From NCBI RefSeq assembly GCF_026616195.1, contig NZ_JANHDH010000001.1, positions 1,116,001-1,180,000 on the forward strand: DNA of 64,000 nucleotides, written 5' to 3'. This DNA comes from Haloarchaeobius amylolyticus (GTDB lineage: Archaea; Halobacteriota; Halobacteria; Halobacteriales; Natrialbaceae). A program made the position numbers and the translations under genes. The notes under the pieces are model-generated. The model ran no database searches, was not told the DNA's origin, and was given only the letters and a program-made list of their open reading frames with translations. Below are positions 43,414-52,089 of the stretch, piece by piece; the stretch's first letter is position 1; the number at the start of each line of letters is the position of its first letter.

Positions 43414-43433
43414 ATGTGCAAACACTGAACCAG

Positions 43434-44639
43434 ATGAGCAACCGTGGGTTCGACCTCGACGAACGCGTCGCCGCCCGCCGCGACCGCGACCTCTACCGGG
43501 ACCTCGCCCCGGTCGACCGGGTGGCAGAACGGAGCTACTTCGCTCCCGACCCGGGCGCCGGCCTGCCGGTCCTCGACGGCAGGCAGCACCTCGTGTTCGG
43601 CTCGAACAACTACCTCGGGCTGACCCAGGACGACCGCGTCCAGCAGGCCGCGAGGGACGCGGCCGAGGTCGTCGGGACGGGGGCGGGCGCGAGCCGGCTC
43701 GTGACCGGCGACACGCTCGCACACCGCGACCTCGAGATGCAACTCGCCGAGGTGAAAGACACCGAGCGCGCCCTCGCGTTCTCCTCGGGCTACGCCGCCA
43801 ACGTCGGGACCATCGCGGCACTCTCGCCCGACGTCGTCTTCTCCGACGAGTTCAACCACGCGAGCATCGTCGACGGCTGCCGGCTCTCCGGCGCCGACAC
43901 CGTCATCTACGACCACTGTGACCCCGCGTCGCTGCGCGAGGAGATGACCCACCGCGCCGAGACCCACGCCGGCGACGAGTCGTGGCTCGTGCTGACCGAC
44001 AGCGTGTTCAGCATGGACGGGACGGTCGCGCCCCTCGCCGACATCTGCGACGTGGTCGAGGCGTTCGGCGCGTGGCTGCTGGTCGACGAGGCGCACGCGA
44101 CCGGCCTGTACGACTACGGCGGCGGCGTCGTCCAGCGCGAGGGCCTCGAAGACCGCGTCCACGTCCAGCTGGGGACGCTCTCGAAGGCGCTCGCGAGCCA
44201 GGGCGGCTACGTCGCCGGCAGCGAATCCCTCGTCGAGTACCTCGTCAACACCGCCCGGTCGTTCGTCTTCTCGACCGGCCTGGCCCCGCCGGCCGCCGCG
44301 GCCGCCAGCGAGGCGTTGCACATCGCCCGCCACGGCGAGTGTCGCGACCGTCTCTGGTGCAACGTCGCCCAGCTCCGGACCGGGCTCGAGGACCTCGGCT
44401 ACGAGGTGTGGGGCGACTCCCAGATCCTCCCTGTGGTGGTCGGCGACCGCGCGACCGCCCTCGACCTCGCCGAGGCGGTCCGCGAGCAGGGCGTCGTCGC
44501 GCCGGCCATCCGGCCGCCGACGGTCCCCGACGGGACGAGCCGCCTCCGGGTCGTCCCGATGGCGACCCACTCCCGGAGCGACATCGAGGACTGCATCGAG
44601 GCGTTCCGGGTCGCCGGCGAGGAGGTGGGGCTGCTGTGA
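43434..44639 (+). CDS. bioF: 8-amino-7-oxononanoate synthase (KAPA synthase)
   Basis: A 401-residue PLP enzyme of the alpha-oxoamine synthase family; it condenses pimeloyl thioester with alanine. Motifs: FGSNNYLGL (57-63), GTGAGASRLVTG, the DEAHATGLYDYGGGV segment (PLP ring Asp/His) and Lys251 in GTLSKALASQGG as Schiff-base lysine. The ATG at 43434 (MSNRGFDLDE) is used; a GTG at 43416 would add six residues. The 111-base gap after the BioU-like gene may hold its own promoter. It overlaps bioD by 4 bases. Confidence 0.95.
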   Translation: MSNRGFDLDERVAARRDRDLYRDLAPVDRVAERSYFAPDPGAGLPVLDGRQHLVFGSNNYLGLTQDDRVQQAARDAAEVVGTGAGASRLVTGDTLAHRDLEMQLAEVKDTERALAFSSGYAANVGTIAALSPDVVFSDEFNHASIVDGCRLSGADTVIYDHCDPASLREEMTHRAETHAGDESWLVLTDSVFSMDGTVAPLADICDVVEAFGAWLLVDEAHATGLYDYGGGVVQREGLEDRVHVQLGTLSKALASQGGYVAGSESLVEYLVNTARSFVFSTGLAPPAAAAASEALHIARHGECRDRLWCNVAQLRTGLEDLGYEVWGDSQILPVVVGDRATALDLAEAVREQGVVAPAIRPPTVPDGTSRLRVVPMATHSRSDIEDCIEAFRVAGEEVGLL

Positions 44640-45352
44640 GCGACCCCGGGCCGGCCCCCGGACCGACCCGGCGCCTCGCCGTCGTCGGGACGGACACGGG
44701 CGTCGGGAAGACGGTCGTCACCGCCGGCCTGACGGGCTGGCTCCGCGAGGAAGGCGTCGATGCCCGGGCCGTCAAGCCCTGCCAGACCGGCTACCCGCCG
44801 GACGACGACGCCGGGTTCGTGCAGGACGCCTGCGGGGATTCCGGGGCCGCGACCTGTCTCGACCGCTTGGAGCCGCCGCTCGCCCCCCGCGTCGCGGCCG
44901 AGCGCGAGGGCGCCGACCTCGACTACGCCGACGTCCTGGACCGGGCCGCCGCAGCGCTGGACGACCCCGCGGTCGGCATCCTCGAAGGCGTCGGCGGTCT
45001 CCGGGTCCCGCTCGCAGGTGAGCACGAGATTCTGGACCTCGTGGCCGACCTCGGCCCGACCACGATTCTCGTGGCTCGGTCGGGGCTGGGGACGCTGAAT
45101 CACACCGCACTGTCGGTCGACGCGCTCCGCGACAGGGGCGTCCCGGTCCACTGCATCGTCCTGAACGAGTACGCGGGCGAGACGGTCGCCGAGCGGACCA
45201 ACCCGGCGGAACTCGAACGCATGACCGGGCTGCCGGTGTACACGCTGCCGGAACTCGGACTCGACGGGCCGGCGGACGCGGTGGCAGGTGTCAGGGAGCA
45301 CCTGCCCGCGGACGCATTGCCCCCGGAGATACTGCCGGCGCTCGACGGCTGA
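44636..45352 (+). CDS. bioD: Dethiobiotin synthetase
   Basis: A 238-residue P-loop ligase that closes the ureido ring of diaminopelargonate with CO2 and ATP. Walker A GTDTGVGKT is at residues 18-26; AVKPCQTGYPPD carries the catalytic Lys and Thr; EGVGGLRVPL is the second family motif. The GTG start overlaps the bioF stop (GTGA). A short Pro-rich tail precedes the P-loop. Last gene of the cluster; an 82-base spacer separates it from the convergent lipoprotein gene. No bioA, bioC, bioH or bioW is present. Confidence 0.96.
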   Translation: MSDPGPAPGPTRRLAVVGTDTGVGKTVVTAGLTGWLREEGVDARAVKPCQTGYPPDDDAGFVQDACGDSGAATCLDRLEPPLAPRVAAEREGADLDYADVLDRAAAALDDPAVGILEGVGGLRVPLAGEHEILDLVADLGPTTILVARSGLGTLNHTALSVDALRDRGVPVHCIVLNEYAGETVAERTNPAELERMTGLPVYTLPELGLDGPADAVAGVREHLPADALPPEILPALDG

Positions 45353-45434
45353 GGGCTGTCCTGTTCTGTCCTGCGAATTACGTCGAGAGAGACGGTGAGA
45401 AGAATCGCCGGGTCGGGATGGGGCCGCGACGTGC

Positions 45435-46907
45435 TTACGCGACGACGCGGGTCGGCGCCTGCTGGGCTGCGACGACGCGGCTGTCCTCGCGGTCGTCGTC
45501 GGCCTGCACGCTACCGGCCTGCTTCGAGTCGGTCATCGTGATGGTCACGTCGGAGTTGTTCCCCGTCGCGGTCGCCTGGCTCACGAACTGCTCGTGGCCG
45601 GCGAGGACGACGACCGTCTCGCTGTCGATGTCCACCATGCGGTAGGTGTGTTCGGTGTCCATGACGTACATGCCGTTCTGCTCGGTGCCGCGGGCGTCGA
45701 GCCACTGCTGGTAGATGTCGACGAACTCCTGCTTCTCGGCGGTGTCGTCGAAGCGGACCGTCCAGCCGTAGCCGTACTTGTAGTCGTCGGCGTAGCTGGT
45801 GTTCTGGAAGACCATCACGCGGTCGGCGCCCCAGCCCTCGGCCCCGGCGGCGGCGAGGTCACCGGAGACCTCGGCGCGCAGCGAGGAACGCAGGAACAGC
45901 TCGCCCTTCGTGGTCTTCTTGTACTGGTTCCAGACGGAGTCGTCGCCCTGCTCGACGGTCAGGTCCTTCGGGAGGTCCTCGGAGGGCATCTTGTTGTGCA
46001 TGATCTGCTCCATCGAGACCGCGGGGTTGTCGTAGAGCTTCTCGAACTCGGCGGTGGAGTTCACCCGGAACTTGGTGTAGCGCTCGCCCATCACGTACGG
46101 GCCGAGCGTGTACATGGAGAACGCCGAGGAGTTCGACCACTGCGAGACCGAGCGCGAGACGGCCTCGCGGCCCATGTACTGCTCCTGGTACTCGCTCTCG
46201 AAGTAGACCGCGCTGCCCTCGATGAGGGAGGTCTCGACCTTGGCGAGGTTGACGCCGTCGGTGCGGAGGTTGGAGGCGAGGCGGTCCTGGCTACCCTGGT
46301 AGAACTGCACCGCGTGCAGGAACTCGTGGGCGGCCGTGATCTCGGCCTCGGAGGCGTTCTGGGTGCGACCCGGTGCCGGCGCGCCGTCCTGCTTCGCGAT
46401 GTAGCGCAGCACGACGTTCACCTCGACGTTCCCGTCGGGGCTGGTCTGGGGCTGGGCGTAGCCGGCGACGTAGACGCTGGGCGTGCCCTGCGGGGCGATG
46501 CCCATGACGGCCTGGAAGGAGTCGTTGCTGAAGCCGAACTGGTCGAAGGTGTACGGGTTCGTCTGCTCGGGGCTCTTCGACTGGAGCGAGGGGCCCTTCG
46601 TGACGTTCGAGCCGGTCATCTCCAGGATGTTCCGGTAGACCTGGTCGGCGTCGAAGCCGAGACAGACGCCGGACTCCTGGACGATGTCGTCGTCGCCCTG
46701 CCCGGAGTACTGACAGGACTCCTTGGCGGGTTCGGACGTGGTCGTCTCTGTCGCAGTCTGGGTCGCGGTCTCGGTCTGTGCGGTCGTGGGTGCCGTCGTC
46801 GGCGCCTCCGTGTCCTCGACGGTCGTCGAGGTCCCCTGGGTGCCGGTGTTACAGCCTGCCAGCAGGAGCATGAGGGCCAACGTCAGCGCGAGAAGCGGGC
46901 GTTTCAT
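45435..46907 (-). CDS. Hvo_1808-like surface lipoprotein with HExxH motif
   Basis: A 490-residue exported protein. Signal peptide with lipobox L-A-G-C19 (LMLLLAGCNTG), a Thr/Glu-rich linker (about 20-62), then a folded domain. At residues 194-198 is H-E-F-L-H in TAAHEFLHAVQF, and LIEGSAVYFESE follows about 33 residues later, with E230 as a probable third zinc ligand: the gluzincin metalloprotease layout. The domain resembles the haloarchaeal Hvo_1808 family of surface proteins that I remember as such. Peptidase activity is inferred from motif only. Anchored outside the cell by lipid. Confidence 0.85.
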   Translation of the reverse strand: MKRPLLALTLALMLLLAGCNTGTQGTSTTVEDTEAPTTAPTTAQTETATQTATETTTSEPAKESCQYSGQGDDDIVQESGVCLGFDADQVYRNILEMTGSNVTKGPSLQSKSPEQTNPYTFDQFGFSNDSFQAVMGIAPQGTPSVYVAGYAQPQTSPDGNVEVNVVLRYIAKQDGAPAPGRTQNASEAEITAAHEFLHAVQFYQGSQDRLASNLRTDGVNLAKVETSLIEGSAVYFESEYQEQYMGREAVSRSVSQWSNSSAFSMYTLGPYVMGERYTKFRVNSTAEFEKLYDNPAVSMEQIMHNKMPSEDLPKDLTVEQGDDSVWNQYKKTTKGELFLRSSLRAEVSGDLAAAGAEGWGADRVMVFQNTSYADDYKYGYGWTVRFDDTAEKQEFVDIYQQWLDARGTEQNGMYVMDTEHTYRMVDIDSETVVVLAGHEQFVSQATATGNNSDVTITMTDSKQAGSVQADDDREDSRVVAAQQAPTRVVA

Positions 46908-47001
46908 CGGAAAACTACACGAAAGACAGGAGTCCCGAGACTTGAGCCTTGCGATATTTTTTCACGCAGGAACAGGTAAGAAGTTTAACTTTGTGTGAAC
47001 G

Positions 47002-48501
47002 TCACATCCAGTCGTCCAGTCCGGACTGGCCGTCGTCGGTCTCCGCCTCCTCGTCTGCGGGGTCCTCGGCCGACTCGGCCGTGTCAGCCGTGTCCTCCCC
47101 GCCGAGGGTCTGCTGGCCGTCGTCGTCCGGGTCGTCCGCCGGTTCGCCACCGTTGGCCGCCGCCTCCTCGCCGCGGGTCGAGTCGCTCGCGAAGCCCTCG
47201 AACGCGCCGCCGGAGTGCTCGACGGCCTCGGTCTCGCGCAGTTCCTCGGCGTCGGCGACGATGTCCTGCACCTTGTTGGTGTCCTCGCCACTGCCCGTGA
47301 CGAACGACACCTCGGCCGCGTCGAGTTCGTACACCGCGGCCATCCGGACGGTGAGGTCGCGGGGCTTGCAGTGGTGGGTCATCGTCGCGAGGAACGGCAT
47401 CACGTCGCGTCGCGCCGTCGCGATGCTGAAGCCGCCCTTCTCGGCGATCTTCCGGGCGATGGCGTCGCGCTTCTTCCGGGTGCCCTTCGAGCGCCCGAGC
47501 TTCGACCAGTAGCTCGGCGGGCCGTACCGAGTCCAGCCACTGTGGTCGTGCCGGCGCGAAGCCGCGACTCCCGCGGCGACGTTGTCGGTGACGTAGCGCC
47601 AGAACGAGTAGTCCTGCGTCGAGCGCACCCGCCCGAGCCAGGTGTCGCCGCGGGCGAGGTAGCCGTAGGCGTCGGCGAGTTCATCTCCTCGATAATCCTT
47701 CGGGACGTTGTCCTCGACCCAGTTCAGCAGGTCGTCGGGCGTCTCGTCCACGTCGTAGGCCGCGTAGAGCGACTCCTCGGCGCCCTTGTTCTTGATGACG
47801 TCGTCGAGGAAGTCGAAGATGCCCTCCGTCTTGTCGCGCTCGCCCATCACCACGTCGTCGACGGTCAGGCGCTCCGCCTCCTCGGCGAGCGCCTGCAGGT
47901 CGTTGACCGCAGAGCGCAGGTCGCCACTGGTGTTCTCGGCGATCTTCTCCAGGGCCTCCTGCTCGTACTCGATGCCCTCCTTGCGGCAGAGGTCCCGCAG
48001 CACGGGCACGATGGAACGCTTCGAGACGTCGCGGAACTGGATCTCCTCGCAGGCGTTCCGGAGGCTGTTGCTCATGTCGTAGAACTCGTTCGCGATGAGC
48101 ACGATGGGCTGGTTCGCCTCCTTGACGATGCGGGTCACCTCGCGCGAGCCGCCGTAGTCGCTGTTCCCGTGGAAGTTGTCGGCCTCGTCCACGATGAGCA
48201 GCTGGCGGCCGCCGCTGCCCCCGCCGAGCGTCTGGTTCTGCGAGGCGCGCCCGGCGAAGCGCTTGATGTCGTCCGCGGTGCGGGAGTCGCTCGCGTTCAG
48301 CTCCATCACCGGCCAGCCCATGTCGTTGGCCAGCGCGTGCGCCGCCGAGGTCTTCCCGACCCCCGGCGAGCCGTGGACGATGGCGGCCTGCCGGTGGTCG
48401 TCCCACGTCTCGGCCCACTGCTTCAGACTCTTGCGGGCCTTGTCGTTCCCCCGGACCTCCGACAGGGTCGTCGGGCGGTACTTTTCGGTCCAGTCAGCCA
48501 T
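47002..48501 (-). CDS. rfcL: Replication factor C large subunit
   Basis: A 499-residue clamp-loader subunit. It begins MADWTEKYRPTTLSEVRGND; Walker A GSPGVGKT is at residues 44-51 and Walker B in LLIVDEADN. Sensor regions and the collar domain follow. The last residues QSGLDDWM fit a PCNA-interacting peptide (Q-x-x-L-x-x-W), and a Glu/Asp/Pro-rich linker precedes it. With RfcS subunits it loads PCNA on DNA at replication forks. The upstream in-frame ATG (48549) adds a non-conserved tail, so 48501 is used. Divergent from the zinc transporter operon. Confidence 0.97.
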   Translation of the reverse strand: MADWTEKYRPTTLSEVRGNDKARKSLKQWAETWDDHRQAAIVHGSPGVGKTSAAHALANDMGWPVMELNASDSRTADDIKRFAGRASQNQTLGGGSGGRQLLIVDEADNFHGNSDYGGSREVTRIVKEANQPIVLIANEFYDMSNSLRNACEEIQFRDVSKRSIVPVLRDLCRKEGIEYEQEALEKIAENTSGDLRSAVNDLQALAEEAERLTVDDVVMGERDKTEGIFDFLDDVIKNKGAEESLYAAYDVDETPDDLLNWVEDNVPKDYRGDELADAYGYLARGDTWLGRVRSTQDYSFWRYVTDNVAAGVAASRRHDHSGWTRYGPPSYWSKLGRSKGTRKKRDAIARKIAEKGGFSIATARRDVMPFLATMTHHCKPRDLTVRMAAVYELDAAEVSFVTGSGEDTNKVQDIVADAEELRETEAVEHSGGAFEGFASDSTRGEEAAANGGEPADDPDDDGQQTLGGEDTADTAESAEDPADEEAETDDGQSGLDDWM

Positions 48502-48578
48502 TGCACGGTGGTTGGTGTGAGCCGCGTTTAGTGGTTGCGGAGCGGCCATCGCGTCGCCCGGCCCCCGCGACCAGTATT

Positions 48579-48615
48579 ATTAACAACCACTCTGAGATTA
48601 ACAAGACATATTAAC
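48579..48615 (+). promoter_or_regulatory. Promoter and ATTAAC repeat region of the metal ABC operon
   Basis: ATTAAC occurs three times: 48579-48584, 48597-48602 and 48610-48615, the first two as ATTAACAA. The third overlaps the TATA-like CATATTAAC about 28 bases before the binding-protein start. Direct repeats at this spot suggest a metal-responsive regulator site, for example of the DtxR/SirR or ArsR type (inference). The rest of the spacer up to rfcL is GC-rich. Confidence 0.5.
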
Positions 48616-48636
48616 CAGCGCGTTTTCGTTAGCAAC

Positions 48637-49749
48637 ATGCAACGAACGACGCGCCGGGGCGTCCTTCTCGGGAGCGCGGCAGCGACAGCAGCACTCGCCG
48701 GCTGTCTCGGGTCCATGACGACCGGGTCCGAGGGCGGCGAGGGCGAGACGACGGTCCAGTCCTCGTTCTTCGTGGTCTCGGACTTCGCGAGCACCGTGGC
48801 GGGGGACGGCCTCGCCGTGAACAACCTGGTCCCCTTCGGCCAGCACGGCCACGGCTGGGAACCGGGGCCCGACGTCCAGCGGAAGGTCCTCGGGGCCGAC
48901 GGTTTCGTCTACGTCGGCGAGGGGTTCCAGCCCTGGGCCGACAAACTCGTGCGGAACGTCCGCGACGACGGGGCGGACGTGGACGTCATCGAGGCCTGGG
49001 AGGGTATCGACCTGCTCCCGGCCGACGGCGGGCACGAGGAAGAACACCACGACGACGGTCACGACGAGGGGCACCACGACGAGGAGACGACTCACGACGG
49101 TGACCACCACGACGACGAGCACCACGGCGAGGAGACGACCCACGACGACCACGACGCAGGGCACGAGGACGCACACCACGACGAGGAGGAACACGACGAC
49201 CACGACCACGGCTCGATGGACCCCCACTTCTGGCTCGACGCGGACCGGGCGACGAAGGCGGTCCGGACCATCGCCGACGGCCTCGCCCGCGTCGACCCGG
49301 AGAACGAGGCCACCTACGCCGAGAACGCGGACGTCCTGGCGGACCGCCTCGCGGCCATGGACGCGACCTTCGAGGAGCGACTGGCCGACCGGACGACCGA
49401 CACCGTCCTCGTCGCGGGCCACAACTCCTTCCGGTACCTCGGGGACCGCTACGACTTCCACGTCGAGGCGTTGACCGGGCTCGCGCCGGACGCGACGCCC
49501 ACGCCGAAGGACATCACGCGGACGCAGGCCGTCATCGACGAGCACGACATCGAGTACGTGCTCGCGCCGGTGTTCGAGTCCGACCGGGCCGCGACCCAGC
49601 TCGTCGCCGAGACCGACGCGACCGATGTCCTGCCCCTGACGCCGGTCCCGAGCCTCACCGACGAGTGGCACGAGCAGGGCTGGGGCTACGTCGACGTGAT
49701 GGAGAACGTGAACCTGCCGTCGCTGGCGAAGGCGCTGGGAGCCGAATGA
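48637..49749 (+). CDS. Metal (probably zinc) ABC transporter substrate-binding lipoprotein
   Basis: A 370-residue cluster A-I (ZnuA-like) binding protein. MQRTTRRGVLLGSAAATAAL carries a Tat RR and a lipobox L-A-G-C23. Between about 130 and 190 is a very His/Asp/Glu-rich loop (dozens of H in HHDEETTHDGDHHDDEHHGE-like runs), as in zinc-specific members. Metal ligands are expected at His in GQHGHGWEP, at the His of MDPHFWLD, at the His of VAGHNSFRYL and at a late Asp/Glu. It captures zinc outside the cell. First gene of a three-gene operon overlapping the ATPase by 4 bases. Confidence 0.93.
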   Translation: MQRTTRRGVLLGSAAATAALAGCLGSMTTGSEGGEGETTVQSSFFVVSDFASTVAGDGLAVNNLVPFGQHGHGWEPGPDVQRKVLGADGFVYVGEGFQPWADKLVRNVRDDGADVDVIEAWEGIDLLPADGGHEEEHHDDGHDEGHHDEETTHDGDHHDDEHHGEETTHDDHDAGHEDAHHDEEEHDDHDHGSMDPHFWLDADRATKAVRTIADGLARVDPENEATYAENADVLADRLAAMDATFEERLADRTTDTVLVAGHNSFRYLGDRYDFHVEALTGLAPDATPTPKDITRTQAVIDEHDIEYVLAPVFESDRAATQLVAETDATDVLPLTPVPSLTDEWHEQGWGYVDVMENVNLPSLAKALGAE

Positions 49750-50489
49750 GCGTCGTCGAACTCAGCGACGTGACCTTCGGATACGGCGGCCAGCCCGCGG
49801 TCGAAGACGTCTCCCTGACCGTGGAGGCGGGCGACTTCCTCGGGCTCGTCGGCCCGAACGGGTCGGGGAAGACCACCCTGCTCCGGCTGTTGCTGGGGCT
49901 GGTCCGCCCCGACAGCGGCGAGGTCCGGCTCTTCGGCGAGCCGGCACACCGGTTCGCCGACGGGACGAAGGTCGGCTACGTCGCCCAGGAGACGACCGGG
50001 ACCGCGAGCGGGATGCCCATCACGGTCCACGAGGTCGTCAGGATGGGCCGGTACCCCCACGTCGGCCTCGGGCGGTTCGGGCGCGACGACCGCGAGGCGG
50101 TCGCCGAGGCCATGGCGCGCGTCGGCGTCACCGACCTGCAGGACCGGCGCATCTCGGCGCTCTCGGGCGGCCAGCGCCAGCGGGTGTTCATCGCCCGGGC
50201 GCTCGCCGCCGAGGCAGACCTGCTCGCGCTGGACGAACCGACCGTCGGGGTCGACGCGGAATCCCGCGAGGAGTTCTACGACCTGCTCGGGGACCTGAAC
50301 GCCGAGGGCCTCACCATCGTCCTCGTCGAGCACGACATCGGCGTCGTCACGGCCTACACCTCGACGGTCGCCTGCATCAACCGGGAGCTGTTCTTCCACG
50401 GGGACTCGCTCGACTTCTCCGAGAGCGACGCCCTCGCGGACGCCTACGGGGCGAACCAGCGACTGCTCGACCACCATCACCACCACTGA
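49746..50489 (+). CDS. Metal ABC transporter ATP-binding protein (ZnuC-like)
   Basis: A 247-residue ATPase: Walker A GPNGSGKT at 36-43, signature LSGGQRQR, Walker B LLALDEPTVGVD and switch His in VLVEHDIGV. The sequence after that belongs to the zinc/manganese cluster. The start MSVVELSDVTFGYG overlaps the binding-protein stop by 4 bases (ATGA). The C-terminus ends LLDHHHHH, a natural stretch of five His, which may bind metal. The permease gene follows 2 bases after its stop. Confidence 0.95.
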   Translation: MSVVELSDVTFGYGGQPAVEDVSLTVEAGDFLGLVGPNGSGKTTLLRLLLGLVRPDSGEVRLFGEPAHRFADGTKVGYVAQETTGTASGMPITVHEVVRMGRYPHVGLGRFGRDDREAVAEAMARVGVTDLQDRRISALSGGQRQRVFIARALAAEADLLALDEPTVGVDAESREEFYDLLGDLNAEGLTIVLVEHDIGVVTAYTSTVACINRELFFHGDSLDFSESDALADAYGANQRLLDHHHHH

Positions 50490-50491
50490 CC

Positions 50492-51400
50492 ATGCTCACA
50501 CCGACTCTTTCCACGCTCTCCCTCCCCACCACGGCCCTCTTCCAGCCCACCTTCCTCGGGTTCTTCGCCGAGATGCTCGGCTACCCCTTCATGCAGCGCG
50601 CGTTCATCGCGGGGGTCTGTATCGCCGTCGTCGCGCCGCTGGTCGGGTCGTTCCTCGTCCACCGCCAGCTCTCGATGATCGGCGACACGCTCGCACACAC
50701 CGCCTTCGCCGGGGTCGCCGTCGGCCTGTTCCTCGGCGAGACGGTCGGCCTCGGCGTCTCGCCGTACCTCACCGCGCTCGTGGTCGCCGTCCTCGCCGCG
50801 TTGCTCGTCCAGCTCCTCTCGGAGCACACCGAGGTGTACAACGACGTGTCGATGGCCATCGTCCTCACCGGCGGGTTCGCCCTCGGGACCGTCCTCATCA
50901 GCCTCACGAGCGGCGGTATCGCGGTCGGCATCAGCCAGTACCTGTTCGGGAGCCTGTCGACGCTGACGCGCCCCGACGTGGAGCGGCTGGTGGTCCTCAG
51001 CGCGGTCGTCGCGCTCGTGGTCGCCCTCGCGTACCGGCAGCTGCTCTACGTCACCTTCGACGAGGCGGCCGCCCACACCGCGGGGATGCGCGTCGACTGG
51101 CTGAACCGGCTGCTCGTCGTCCTCACCGCGCTGGTGGTCGTCGGCGCGATGCAGATGATGGGTGTCATCCTCGTCGCCGCGTTGCTGGTCGTCCCCGTCG
51201 CGACCGCCATGCAGATTGCCGGGAGCTTCCGGCAGTCGCTGCTGGTCGCCATCGTCGCCGCGCAGGTCGCGGTGCTCTCGGGGACGACGCTCTCGTACAC
51301 CTACGGCATCGCCGCCGGGGGGACGATCGTCCTCGTCGCCATCGGGGGCTACCTGCTGGCAGCCGCGGTCGGCGGACTCGGGTTCGTGGGCGCCCGCTGA
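50492..51400 (+). CDS. Metal ABC transporter permease (ZnuB-like)
   Basis: A 302-residue membrane protein with about eight or nine helices of the ABC-3 family. Family segments: FLVHRQLSMIGDTLAHTAFAGVA (contact with the ATPase), DVSMAIVLTGGFALGTVLIS, and LYVTFDEAAAHTAGMRVDWL. It forms the pore for the zinc-type importer encoded just upstream. It begins 2 bases after the ATPase stop. A 103-base spacer follows, with a short AT-rich promoter for the flavodoxin gene. Confidence 0.95.
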   Translation: MLTPTLSTLSLPTTALFQPTFLGFFAEMLGYPFMQRAFIAGVCIAVVAPLVGSFLVHRQLSMIGDTLAHTAFAGVAVGLFLGETVGLGVSPYLTALVVAVLAALLVQLLSEHTEVYNDVSMAIVLTGGFALGTVLISLTSGGIAVGISQYLFGSLSTLTRPDVERLVVLSAVVALVVALAYRQLLYVTFDEAAAHTAGMRVDWLNRLLVVLTALVVVGAMQMMGVILVAALLVVPVATAMQIAGSFRQSLLVAIVAAQVAVLSGTTLSYTYGIAAGGTIVLVAIGGYLLAAAVGGLGFVGAR

Positions 51401-51503
51401 GTGGGTATCACCCACGCTACAGGTGTGACACTGTTCTCAGCACGAGAGAACCAGCGACAGCGGTTATCCCCCGGCCAGCGTATTCTCATATGGTGACAGA
51501 TAC

Positions 51504-52085
51504 ATGGCCGACATCCTCGTGTGCTACGGGACCGGTGAGGGACAGACAGCGAAGGTAGCCGGGGCGATCCGGGAGGACCTCGCGGCGCGGGGACACGCGG
51601 TCACGACGGTCGACCTGACCGAGGTGCCGCCGGCCCTCGACGTGGCCGACTTCGACGCCGTCCTCGTCGGCGCGTCAATCCACATGGGCACCCATCAGGA
51701 CCACGTCGCGGCGTTCGTCCGGGACAACCGGCAGGCACTCGCCGCGCGCCCGTCGGGGTTCTTCCAGGTGTGCCTCTCCAGCGCCGTCGAGGACGAGGAG
51801 CGCCAGCTGGAGGCTGCCCGCTACATCGAGGCGTTCGTCGAGCGGACCGACTGGCACCCGGACCGGGTCGCAAGCTTCGCGGGAGCCATCCGGTACTCCG
51901 AGTACGGCATGCTCAAGCGGGTCATGATGAAGAAGATCGCGAAGGAGGCGACCGGCGACACCGACACCTCGCGGGACTACGAGTACACCGACTGGCACGC
52001 GGTCGACGACTTCGCCGTCGGCTTCGCCGAGTACGTGGAGACGGAGCTAGGCGCCGACGAACCCGACGCGGCCACCCCGAGGTAG
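51504..52085 (+). CDS. Flavodoxin-domain protein, HemG-like
   Basis: A 193-residue FMN protein. The phosphate loop YGTGEGQTAKVA is at residues 9-20; ASIHMGTHQDHV and FAGAIRYSEYG match menaquinone-dependent protoporphyrinogen IX oxidase (HemG), and the late KEATGDTDTSRDYEYTDW also fits it. HemG oxidises protoporphyrinogen in heme synthesis. No other heme gene is adjacent, so a general flavodoxin role remains possible. It is leaderless by TATA spacing and ends 4 bases before the next gene. Confidence 0.86.
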   Translation: MADILVCYGTGEGQTAKVAGAIREDLAARGHAVTTVDLTEVPPALDVADFDAVLVGASIHMGTHQDHVAAFVRDNRQALAARPSGFFQVCLSSAVEDEERQLEAARYIEAFVERTDWHPDRVASFAGAIRYSEYGMLKRVMMKKIAKEATGDTDTSRDYEYTDWHAVDDFAVGFAEYVETELGADEPDAATPR

Positions 52086-52089
52086 GTCG

